23,237 bases of DNA from CAZIVE01 sp964542435 (GTDB lineage Bacteria > Bacteroidota > Bacteroidia > Bacteroidales > Tannerellaceae): NCBI GenBank assembly GCA_964542435.1, contig CAZIVE010000040.1:1-23237 (forward strand). The letters are read 5' to 3'. The notes under the pieces are model-generated. The model did no database searches and was not told where the DNA came from. It saw only the letters and a program-made list of their open reading frames with translations. Below, piece after piece: positions 7,933-14,616 of the stretch (positions are counted from its first letter, which is position 1; every line of letters begins with the position of its first letter). A program made the position numbers and the translations under genes.

Positions 7933-7949
7933 CGTCATTATTACACAAT
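7929..7949 (+). promoter_or_regulatory. Operator copy 3, on the vWA -7 element and transcript start
   Basis: Core GCGTCATTATTACAC flanked by TTT and AAT, nearly identical to operator 0. The TTTG of the -7 element is the first part of the operator, so bound regulator would block polymerase. Confidence 0.75.
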
Positions 7950-7965
7950 TAAACAACGCAAAGAA

Positions 7966-8670
7966 ATGGAAAAGCTTAGCATTTACAATTTGATCATTCT
8001 TGATGAGAGCGGCAGTATGTCATGTATCAAAGACCAAGCTCTCAGTGGTTTAAATGAAACCATCACAAGTATTTCTTCAGCCATTGAAGAGGATCCGGAC
8101 CAAGTTCATAAGGTCTCTCTCGTAGCATTCAACACAGAACATCAGAATTACATTTTTGACCTCACGGACGCTAAAAACTGTCACACGATTTCAAGTCACG
8201 ACTATCAACCAGACGGAGGCACACCGTTGTATGACGCCATGGGAAATGCATTCTCCAAATTGAAAAAGACAATCAAACCCGATGAGAACTTCCGTGTTCT
8301 TGTTACTGTCATCACCGATGGAATGGAAAATGCTTCGAGAGAATATTCGGCCAATGCAATTGCCATGATTATCGACGGTCTGAAAAAAGACAATTGGATT
8401 TTCACATACATCGGTGCAAACCAGGACGCTGTGGAAGAGGCTTCCAAACTCAATATCAGCAACTCCATGAATTGGGTTGAAAGTGAAATCGGGACTTGTA
8501 ACATGCTGAGAGAGGAGCGCGCGGCTCGTAGCAATTTCTACAAACGTGTCCGTAACGAAAGCTCTGAAAATTTGAACAGGCATTATTTTGAAGAAAAAGA
8601 CAATGCTGATAAAAAGGAGAAAAGAGAGGAGAAAAAAGATCATAAAAGAGGTAATGGACTTTGGTTTTGA
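7966..8670 (+). CDS. vWA-domain protein with complete MIDAS motif
   Basis: The protein has 234 residues. It begins with a von Willebrand factor A fold: the MIDAS motif DESGS at residues 13-17, a Thr in the DGGTPLYDAM loop and an Asp in VITDGMEN, so the metal site looks intact. The last 30 residues or so are highly charged (Lys/Glu/Asp-rich), ending GNGLWF. There is no signal peptide, so it is probably cytoplasmic. vWA domains bind proteins through a divalent metal; the partner is unknown. I chose the ATG at 7966. An upstream TTG at 7930 would fall inside the promoter. The gene is followed after 20 bp by a small secreted-protein gene in a likely operon, and its promoter carries three predicted operators of the NUDIX regulator. 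Confidence 0.88.
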   Translation: MEKLSIYNLIILDESGSMSCIKDQALSGLNETITSISSAIEEDPDQVHKVSLVAFNTEHQNYIFDLTDAKNCHTISSHDYQPDGGTPLYDAMGNAFSKLKKTIKPDENFRVLVTVITDGMENASREYSANAIAMIIDGLKKDNWIFTYIGANQDAVEEASKLNISNSMNWVESEIGTCNMLREERAARSNFYKRVRNESSENLNRHYFEEKDNADKKEKREEKKDHKRGNGLWF

Positions 8671-8690
8671 TTTTAATAACAAAGAAGGAA

Positions 8691-9119
8691 ATGAAGAAAC
8701 TAATATTTACAATGATTGCCATGATGGCATTCGCTACAACATCTTTTGCACAAATCAATTATGGAAGTACGACAATTGTAACAAACAATGCAAGAAACGA
8801 TATAGGCATTAGTGGGATTTATAGTACAACAAACCCAGATACCAGATATCAGCAAAGTTATACGCGCAATGACGGAACGTACGTAAATGGTCATTACAAA
8901 ACGGAATCCAATAACACGAATTGGGATAATTATTCCACTCAAGGAAATACTAATGTCTATACAGGAACGACAGGTTCAAGAGCACGTGATTATTCTTCTA
9001 ATGCCAATAACTACGGAAGTGGTCACACCATTCAAACTGGTTCTCGAGGTGGACAATACTACATCAACAGCAATGGCAACAAGACCTATGTTCCCAAAAG
9101 GAATTCATTCGGTTGGTAA
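8691..9119 (+). CDS. Small secreted protein with a YYINSNGNKTYV motif
   Basis: The protein has 142 residues. A clear signal peptide (MKKLIFTMIAMMAFATTSFA, cleavage before Gln) is followed by a Thr/Asn/Tyr/Ser-rich mature part. The segment around DGTYVNGHYKTESNNTNWDN then YSTQGNTNVYTG resembles a motif widespread in small secreted and phage-linked proteins. The end, with RGGQYYINSNGNKTYVPKR, resembles what I recall as the PBCV-specific basic adaptor domain; this is by eye only. Function is unknown. The ATG at 8691 is chosen because the signal peptide starts there. It lies 20 bp after the vWA stop, so the two are probably co-transcribed. Confidence 0.8.
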   Translation: MKKLIFTMIAMMAFATTSFAQINYGSTTIVTNNARNDIGISGIYSTTNPDTRYQQSYTRNDGTYVNGHYKTESNNTNWDNYSTQGNTNVYTGTTGSRARDYSSNANNYGSGHTIQTGSRGGQYYINSNGNKTYVPKRNSFGW

Positions 9120-9139
9120 TCCAAAATAGCATGTAAGGT

Positions 9140-9215
9140 CATAGGCGAAGGTATGTCAAAAGAAGAATACGCAATAAATACTCGTAAACTTCCGAAAAAC
9201 ATACCTTCCTATATG
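9140..9215. repeat. Inverted repeat downstream of the secreted-protein gene
   Basis: GAAGGTATGT (9147-9156) is repeated inverted as ACATACCTTC (9199-9208). Similarity extends imperfectly outwards (CATAGG and CCTATATG). The 42-bp loop and lack of a T tract argue against a simple terminator. The right arm lies in the 55-bp sequence duplicated across the assembly gap. Confidence 0.6.
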
Positions 9216-9250
9216 TTGTCCGACATCTCTTTTTGACAACGGGATCTCCG
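9196..9250 (+). repeat. 55-bp direct repeat, left copy flanking the assembly gap
   Basis: The sequence is identical to 9351-9405 over all 55 bases and ends exactly where the N run begins. Two contig ends sharing exactly 55 bases are typical of a de Bruijn graph join with k of 55, so the duplication may be an artefact. Alternatively it is the edge of a true dispersed repeat. Confidence 0.95.
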
Positions 9251-9350
9251 NNNNNNNNNNNNNNNNNNNNNNNNNNNNNNNNNNNNNNNNNNNNNNNNNN
9301 NNNNNNNNNNNNNNNNNNNNNNNNNNNNNNNNNNNNNNNNNNNNNNNNNN
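9251..9350. other. Assembly gap (100 N)
   Basis: A run of exactly 100 N, the conventional length for a gap of unknown size. True content is not known. Anything crossing it, including apparent reading frames made of X, should be ignored. Confidence 1.
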
Positions 9351-9411
9351 AAAACATACCTTCCTATATGTTGTCCGACATCTCTTTTTGACAACGGGAT
9401 CTCCGTTGTCA
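9351..9411 (+). repeat. 55-bp direct repeat, right copy, with hairpin completed at its end
   Basis: The right copy (9351-9405) continues into unique sequence that completes a perfect 9-bp stem: TGACAACGG (9389-9397), loop GATCT, CCGTTGTCA (9403-9411). The left copy stops three bases into the 3' arm of this hairpin. There is no T tract on either strand, so it is not a standard terminator. Confidence 0.85.
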
Positions 9412-9491
9412 GAATTCCCAATTTTGTATCACACGATATCATTCTCCGTCTTCCACTCAAACACCGTGCGAAGGTCTTTGAGAAAAATATG

Positions 9492-9572
9492 TTTGACCAT
9501 GGTTAAAATATTTTTTCATAGTGACTTACGAGCTCTGGCATACTATGAAAATAATTTTTAACCATGGTTGAA
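9492..9572. repeat. Long near-palindrome with AACCATGGTT-type ends
   Basis: Arms 9492-9522 and 9542-9572 match at 26 of 31 positions, with a 19-nt loop containing GAGCTC. Each arm carries an ACCATGGTT core, itself palindromic, next to an AT-rich tract and CATAGT/ACTATG at the inner end. No coding sequence or target-site duplication was seen. It could be a MITE-like element or a cruciform-forming site. Confidence 0.85.
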
Positions 9573-9690
9573 TAATTTATATCCAATCTCCTTGCGACTC
9601 CCTCTATTTTTAAAGAAGTTGAATATAGATGGGATCAGGCGTTTGTTTCTATGAATAGGAGGTTTCATTTAAACAATATCAGAAAATATG

Positions 9691-9698
9691 TATATTTG
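9691..9698 (+). promoter_or_regulatory. -7 element directly before the substrate-binding protein gene
   Basis: TATATTTG matches TAnnTTTG exactly. The -33 element is poor: only TTTC at 9663-9666, 24 bp away. The GTG start codon begins just 6 bp after the element, so the transcript may have little or no leader. Confidence 0.6.
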
Positions 9699-9703
9699 CC
9701 TTT

Positions 9704-10630
9704 GTGAAGAAGACTTATTCAATAGCATTCATCTGGTTGTGCATTTTGCTTGTTTGCGGATGTACAGAGAAAAAGCATTCCGATGACAAGGCCATCCGGA
9801 TCGGTATTCTGCGCGGACCTTCTGCCATTGCTTTTGCGGAATGGATGAAGGAGGAAACTCAACTATCCGGGAAAAATATTAAGGTGTTCTTAATGGATTC
9901 ACCGGATCAATTAGTAGCTTCATACATTCAGAATAAGACGGACCTTGCCGTTCTTCCCATGATTACGGCGGCAAACCTCTATAATCGTGGCGTGGATTGC
10001 CATCTCTTAGGTTGTCCCATTTGGGGAACACTTTTCATCGTGGAACGGAATGTAGCTAAACCAAACACTCGGCTTCTCTTGTTCGGAGCTGAAACGACAC
10101 CGGGCATATTGGCACGAGCATGGCTTGAGAAAAACGGTTCGCAGTATCATCCCGACTTTGCTTTCAACAATGCGCGCGAAGTGATGGCGGCTTTGCTGGC
10201 ACATCGTGCCGATGCGGCTCTTCTGAGTGAGCCCTTTGTCAGCATCGCACTGGCCAAAGATTCTTCACTTCGTATCGCAGCCGATCTGAATCATCTGGAT
10301 GGATTCGACAACGGATTTGCACAGACGGCTCTTATTTGCCATACCAACATGATTGCATTCAGCCAATCCATAGACAGTCTGACAGCCTCATCTTGTCGCT
10401 CGGTCAATGAAAATCCATCTGCTACGATTCTCACACTCGAAAGACAGCATCTATTTCCCAAAGGATCCTTGACATCCGAATCCATCGCCCGATGCAAAAT
10501 AGAATATAGAGATGCAGCGACTTGCAATGAATCTGTGATAAGTTTTCTACAACTCATCATGAACTACCAGCCGAAAGCCATCGGGGACAAGATTCCTGAC
10601 GATTCGTTCTTCAAACCCACGAAAAGATGA
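9704..10630 (+). CDS. ABC transporter substrate-binding lipoprotein (NMT1/SsuA-like)
   Basis: The protein has 308 residues. It begins at a GTG with Lys-Lys, a hydrophobic core and the lipobox LLVCGC (Cys at about residue 20), giving a lipoprotein signal. The rest has the two-lobe binding-protein pattern: IRIGILRGPSAIAFAEWM near the start, DLAVLPMITAANLYNRG in the first lobe, and RADAALLSEPFVSIAL in the second. This resembles the NMT1/SsuA/ThiY-type family, which delivers nitrate, sulfonates, taurine or pyrimidine thiamine precursors; the ligand here cannot be assigned. The stop overlaps the next start by 4 bp (ATGA), which shows tight coupling with the transporter gene. The GTG is the only start that keeps the full signal sequence. 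Confidence 0.88.
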   Translation: MKKTYSIAFIWLCILLVCGCTEKKHSDDKAIRIGILRGPSAIAFAEWMKEETQLSGKNIKVFLMDSPDQLVASYIQNKTDLAVLPMITAANLYNRGVDCHLLGCPIWGTLFIVERNVAKPNTRLLLFGAETTPGILARAWLEKNGSQYHPDFAFNNAREVMAALLAHRADAALLSEPFVSIALAKDSSLRIAADLNHLDGFDNGFAQTALICHTNMIAFSQSIDSLTASSCRSVNENPSATILTLERQHLFPKGSLTSESIARCKIEYRDAATCNESVISFLQLIMNYQPKAIGDKIPDDSFFKPTKR

Positions 10631-11910
10631 GCGGATTTGAACCTACATTCGTGGATACGGTGGAGTCACTCGCGCAGTTGATCCTCAGCGGAGACTTCTG
10701 GTTATCGGTAGCAGCCACATTAGGACGTGCCTTTATCGGACTCATCGTTTCTCTCCTGCTGGCTTTTCCCACAGCGCTGCTCATGGCACGTTACCAAGAG
10801 GCATCGCTCCTACTTCGTCCCGTTCTTTCAGTGATTCGATCCGTGCCAGTCATCTCGTTCATCCTCATTGCACTGATCTTTCTCGATCCTGAAAGCATCC
10901 CTTTGCTCATTGCCTTTATCGTAATGTATCCGCTGCTGACAGAGAATCTTGCCAGTGGATTGAAACAGCTCGATAAAGAAAAAAACAGCGTGGCAGAATT
11001 GTTCCATATCGGAACCTTTAACTGTTATGCGATGATCATCTATCCGCAATTGCGCCCGTTTCTCTTCTCGGGATTGGCTTCAGCCGTGGGATTCGGATGG
11101 CGCGCCATCATCATGGGTGAAGTCCTTTCACAATGCCGCTTCGGAATAGGCAGCGGGATGAAACAGGCTCAGAGTTTTTTATCCTTGTCGGAACTTGTCG
11201 CATGGACCATCATCGCTGTTGTCATCAGTTTTATACTGGATAAATGCGTTGTCGCTCTTTCCCATTGCCGTTTCCACATCCGATTTGCAGGTGAGAAGAC
11301 TTTGACAGATACGACAATCGACAAGCCTCTTGAAGTACATGAACTGCAAGGCGAATATGGATTCACGCCGTTCTCCTATACGTTCCAGGCAGGAAAAATC
11401 TATGGCATATCAGCACCTTCAGGAGCCGGAAAGACCACCTTTCTCCGACTTCTCGACTATCGTCTCAAACCCGTAACAGGAACCATCGTCAACCGACCGC
11501 AACGCATCGCATGTCTTTTCCAGGAACCGCAGTTGTTGAATCATCTGACGGTTTGGGAGAACATCGCTTTGGCCGTGGCCTCTTTCTCGAACCAGTCCAA
11601 AGCAAATGCCACGGTCCACGAACTTCTCAAAACCTTGGAGATTGAAGATCTGACCGATCGCCTTCCCGATCAGCTCAGTTACGGACAGCAGGAACGCGTA
11701 GCGCTTGCCCGCGCTTTGGCATTCGACGCACCGCTTATTCTCATGGATGAACCATTGAAGGGCAATGACGAACCGCTGAAGCTTCGTATCTGTTCCTACC
11801 TGTGCTCTTTGAAACAAAACCGACTGATCATTGTAACTTCTCATGATGAAACCCTGCTAAATGCATTGACAGACGTTCGGATAGATCCGCGCCACATAGC
11901 GAATCCATAA
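10627..11910 (+). CDS. Fused ABC transporter permease-ATPase
   Basis: The protein has 427 residues. Residues about 1-215 are a binding-protein-dependent permease of the SsuC/TauC type with about five to six membrane segments. The cytoplasmic EAA-like loop is near 123-165 (AELFHIGTF, later GEVLSQCRFGIG). Residues about 233-427 are an ABC ATPase: Walker A APSGAGKTT (263-271), Q-loop Gln299, Walker B LILMDE (370-375) and switch His406. The signature is LSYGQQ (350-355) rather than the usual LSGGQ, and the Walker A first Gly is Ala. Permease and ATPase are normally separate proteins in this family, so the fusion is unusual. With the lipoprotein encoded just upstream it would make a complete importer as a homodimer of the fusion. 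No stop or frameshift interrupts the joint. Confidence 0.9.
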   Translation: MSGFEPTFVDTVESLAQLILSGDFWLSVAATLGRAFIGLIVSLLLAFPTALLMARYQEASLLLRPVLSVIRSVPVISFILIALIFLDPESIPLLIAFIVMYPLLTENLASGLKQLDKEKNSVAELFHIGTFNCYAMIIYPQLRPFLFSGLASAVGFGWRAIIMGEVLSQCRFGIGSGMKQAQSFLSLSELVAWTIIAVVISFILDKCVVALSHCRFHIRFAGEKTLTDTTIDKPLEVHELQGEYGFTPFSYTFQAGKIYGISAPSGAGKTTFLRLLDYRLKPVTGTIVNRPQRIACLFQEPQLLNHLTVWENIALAVASFSNQSKANATVHELLKTLEIEDLTDRLPDQLSYGQQERVALARALAFDAPLILMDEPLKGNDEPLKLRICSYLCSLKQNRLIIVTSHDETLLNALTDVRIDPRHIANP

Positions 11911-12036
11911 ATTCGCTTTCTAACCTTTTTTCCACCTTAACGGTCGTTCTCTCATCAGCATCTTACAATAATTCTTAATCCTTCATTTGGAATAGTTGTC
12001 ACCTCATTTCGGACTTTCCGATGATAAGGGATTCCT

Positions 12037-12044
12037 CATCTTTG
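12037..12044 (+). promoter_or_regulatory. Possible -7 element upstream of the glycosyltransferase gene
   Basis: CATCTTTG has one mismatch to TAnnTTTG, with TTTC 18 bp upstream at 12015-12018. The predicted start near 12050 would leave a 26-nt leader to the ATG at 12077. Weak call. Confidence 0.4.
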
Positions 12045-12076
12045 CGCCATCCATAAAGACGAGCCCTTTAAGTACG

Positions 12077-13681
12077 ATGAAAAATGCTAAATACCTCTTC
12101 TGGCTGATCGCATTGATTCCAATCTTTCTGATGCGAGACATAGCGAAAGGCAATGAACTGACTTACCTCAGCATTGCAGAACAGGCTTTACGCAATGGCA
12201 ACTTCTTCGCTTTCTACAATCATGGAGCTATCTATGCAGACAAACCGCCTCTTTACATCTGGCTCGTCATGCTGGGCGAACGATTCTGGAACGGACACTG
12301 CATGATCTGGATGGGATTGTTTTCCCTCATTCCATCTTTCCTCATTCTGCACATCATGGATAAATGGACCACGCCCATCATTGACAAAGACTATCGCAGT
12401 GCCGGACAATGGTTACTGCTGACGACCGGCATGTTTCTCAGCGCAACGATCGTGATCCGCATGGATATGCTGATGACGCTCTTCATCGTGCTCTCGCTCT
12501 ACACATTTTATAAAATGTACTCCGAAGGCATCACCCGAAAACGCAGGGTACTTCTTCCCTTATATATTTTCCTTGCCCTCTTTACCAAAGGTCCTTTCGG
12601 GCTTCTCATTCCTCTTCTCTCCATCTTCTTCTTCCTTTTGATCGAAAAAAGAGGCAAAGAAATAAAAAGATATCTCGGATGGACCACTTGGGGCATTCTC
12701 TTCGGACTTTCTGCCATCTGGCTCTTTATGGTCTATTCGGAAGGAGGCAGCGTTTATCTGAACAACTTGCTGTTTCATCAAACGATGGGCAGGGCATTTG
12801 GAGCATTCATCCATCGGAACGGATTTTTCTACTATTTCGTGACGCTTCCCTATTCCATGGCGCCTTGGATCATCCTTTACATCTACCTCATCTGGAAGGG
12901 GATTCATAAGAAAAGGCTCGTCTTTCCGCTGCAACGATTCTTCCTTACTATTACGACCGTCACCTTCATCCTATTGTCGTGCGTAAGTTCAAAGATTGAA
13001 ATCTATTTATTGCCGGCCTATCCCTTCATTGTTTTCCTATGTGCTTCGCTGATGAGAGAGTCAGAGAAGGATCTCGGCGTATTCATCGGTCTGATCGCTC
13101 CTGCCTTCGGATACTGTCTGGCGCTGCCCACAATGATCTTTTTCAAAGTGCAGCATCTCTTGCTCAATTGGCAGACTCCGTTCATGTTCGCAGCATCAGC
13201 CATCGTCTCACTGGTAGGATTGATAACTGTAGTACAACTGATCAAAGATAGAAACAGGTCCTGCAACGGCGCCATGAAACCAGCTAACACGGAAAACAGC
13301 GATATTTGGAACCGCTATGTCTGCAAGTTGTCCGTTGCACCGCTGTTTGCGCTGATGATTGCCAGCGGATCACTGCCCAAAGTAAATGTGGATATCGGTT
13401 ATTCCAGACTGTCAGAAGAGATTCGCGACATTTCGCAACAGAACGACGTGCATTTCTATTGCTGCTATCACGTGAAGAATGGAAGCGCTTTGGACTATTA
13501 TCTCCATACGCCGATCGTGGAAATTCCCAAACATCATTTTGAGCAGGTGAAAGAGATTCACAAACCGTATATTCTGGTCATCCCCACGAAATATCTCTAC
13601 AACGAGCAAACCATAAACAATTACCTCAACTATTCCCGCCGTTATCAAGACGGTCCTTACGAACTGTTCATCTGCCGATAA
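12077..13681 (+). CDS. ArnT/PMT-like integral-membrane glycosyltransferase
   Basis: The protein has 534 residues, mostly hydrophobic, with about ten or more membrane segments and a C-terminal soluble part after about residue 420. The first periplasmic loop has GNELTYLSIAEQAL (25-38) and YADKPPLYIW (53-62), the hallmarks of the GT83 ArnT-like group that uses polyprenyl-phosphate-linked sugars to modify lipid A or other envelope glycans. In ArnT the first motif usually reads Asp-Glu; here it is Asn-Glu. The acceptor and sugar are unknown. The frame is open to 11996, but the ATG at 12077 starts directly before the first membrane segment (MKNAKYLFWLIALIPIFLM) and follows a possible promoter. The upstream ABC gene ends 166 bp before, with no clear terminator. 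Confidence 0.85.
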   Translation: MKNAKYLFWLIALIPIFLMRDIAKGNELTYLSIAEQALRNGNFFAFYNHGAIYADKPPLYIWLVMLGERFWNGHCMIWMGLFSLIPSFLILHIMDKWTTPIIDKDYRSAGQWLLLTTGMFLSATIVIRMDMLMTLFIVLSLYTFYKMYSEGITRKRRVLLPLYIFLALFTKGPFGLLIPLLSIFFFLLIEKRGKEIKRYLGWTTWGILFGLSAIWLFMVYSEGGSVYLNNLLFHQTMGRAFGAFIHRNGFFYYFVTLPYSMAPWIILYIYLIWKGIHKKRLVFPLQRFFLTITTVTFILLSCVSSKIEIYLLPAYPFIVFLCASLMRESEKDLGVFIGLIAPAFGYCLALPTMIFFKVQHLLLNWQTPFMFAASAIVSLVGLITVVQLIKDRNRSCNGAMKPANTENSDIWNRYVCKLSVAPLFALMIASGSLPKVNVDIGYSRLSEEIRDISQQNDVHFYCCYHVKNGSALDYYLHTPIVEIPKHHFEQVKEIHKPYILVIPTKYLYNEQTINNYLNYSRRYQDGPYELFICR

Positions 13682-13760
13682 AAAAAGCCTTCAAATTCGT
13701 CCTTACCTTTCACTTTTTCGCTTTGGCCATCAAAACGACTGTAAGCAGGATGGCGCACTG

Positions 13761-13768
13761 TATCTTTG
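13761..13768 (+). promoter_or_regulatory. -7 element upstream of the small secreted helical protein gene
   Basis: TATCTTTG is an exact TAnnTTTG match; no good TTTG is found at the -33 distance. It predicts a leader of about 63 nt. A 7-bp inverted repeat, GTATCTT (13760-13766) and AAGATAC (13780-13786), overlaps it. Confidence 0.55.
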
Positions 13769-13836
13769 CTTGTGAAAAGAAGATACAAAGTGATCTTCCA
13801 AAGATTTTAGTATGAACAATTAAATTGAAAACAGTC

Positions 13837-14241
13837 ATGAAACGTATAATTTTAGCTATCGTAACCCTTTTTGCAAGTGCAACCATCAGTATGGCATCTG
13901 CCAACAACGTAAAGAGTATTTCAGATCCGTCACAGAACAACCGTACAGAACAGTTGAGCCGTGCTCTCAATCTTTCACCTTCACAGGCTGAAGAGGTAAG
14001 CATCTACAACGAAAGTCTGCAAAACAGTCTGAACGAGACCCTGCTCGGAGAAACCGAAGCACAGCCCCAGATGGTGAAAAGTGCAATCAACAACAATCTT
14101 CGTCTGATGAAAAGCACGCTCGACAAGGAGCAGTATCGCAAATATGTGACCTTGGTGAACGTGACCGTCAACAATAATCAGCGACTTGCCGACCTCGGCT
14201 GGCAGGACATCTATAACACGATGTACTACGCTGAAAAATAA
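13837..14241 (+). CDS. Small secreted alpha-helical protein of unknown function
   Basis: The protein has 134 residues. The signal peptide (KRIILAIVTLFASATISMASA) is clear. The mature part is Gln/Asn/Leu-rich and predicted helical, with LSRALNLSPSQAEEVSIYNE near the start and ending DIYNTMYYAEK. The LNLSPSQAEEV segment recalls the helical repeats of Spy/CpxP-like periplasmic proteins, but the match is too short to assign. There are no cysteines and no catalytic motif. I chose the ATG at 13837; a TTG start at 13825 would add four residues. The gene stands alone, with a promoter-like element before it and a strong terminator 110 bp after it. Confidence 0.8.
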   Translation: MKRIILAIVTLFASATISMASANNVKSISDPSQNNRTEQLSRALNLSPSQAEEVSIYNESLQNSLNETLLGETEAQPQMVKSAINNNLRLMKSTLDKEQYRKYVTLVNVTVNNNQRLADLGWQDIYNTMYYAEK

Positions 14242-14350
14242 AGAGCTTTCATTTGTTTCATATATATTGTGTGTTTAGGTTTTCCATTGTATCCGATTTG
14301 TTTAGGTTAGTTACTTTGAATTTGTGTTTGTAAATCCGTTTATTTTTAGG
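14242..14350 (+). other. Long 3' untranslated region, T/G-rich
   Basis: There are 109 bp between the stop of the small secreted protein gene and the terminator stem. The stretch is T/G-rich on the plus strand and contains TGTTTAGGTT twice (about 14272 and 14298). No reading frame was found. The rest of the gap up to 14533 holds the terminator and otherwise nothing I recognise. Confidence 0.5.
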
Positions 14351-14382
14351 AGTCCGGCGGTTTGTTCCTCCGGACTTTTTTT
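14351..14382 (+). terminator. Rho-independent terminator after the small secreted protein gene
   Basis: Stem AGTCCGG (14351-14357) and CCGGACT (14370-14376) with a 12-nt loop, followed by an unbroken T run to 14382. Strong intrinsic terminator on the plus strand. Confidence 0.9.
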
Positions 14383-14533
14383 GTATTTAAAAATTTGAAA
14401 AGGAAACGGAAGCCCCTAGAAAAGCCGAATCATACAAACGCACTGGGTGACTTGCCGAAAGGCTTCTTAAAAACGGAAAACATCTCCGTAAATAAAGACA
14501 GTGTTTACTTCCTAATTATAGATTGGTTTTGGT

Positions 14534-14541
14534 TATATTTG
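14534..14541 (+). promoter_or_regulatory. -7 element upstream of the CE1 esterase gene
   Basis: TATATTTG is an exact TAnnTTTG match; no clear -33 TTTG was found. The predicted start near 14547 gives a leader of about 70 nt. A GAGGCG/CGCCTC hairpin (14544-14549 and 14559-14564) lies at its very beginning. Confidence 0.55.
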
Positions 14542-14616
14542 CGGAGGCGGAAATCTTTCGCCTCTGTGAATAGACCCATAGATTTAATACATATCAATTC
14601 TTAAATATATCCATTC

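Noticed and set aside
9389..9411. The 9-bp hairpin at the right edge of the gap repeat as an intrinsic terminator
   Set aside because: The stem is good, but neither strand has a T tract after it.
9139..9460. Minus-strand open frames crossing the N run
   Set aside because: They consist partly of unknown residues, and the flanks are a duplicated 55-bp sequence, so the frames are artefacts.
14362..14604. Open frame of about 80 codons between the terminator and the CE1 gene
   Set aside because: It starts at a non-ATG codon inside the terminator hairpin and runs through the esterase promoter. The translation looks like random Lys/Phe/Arg-rich sequence.
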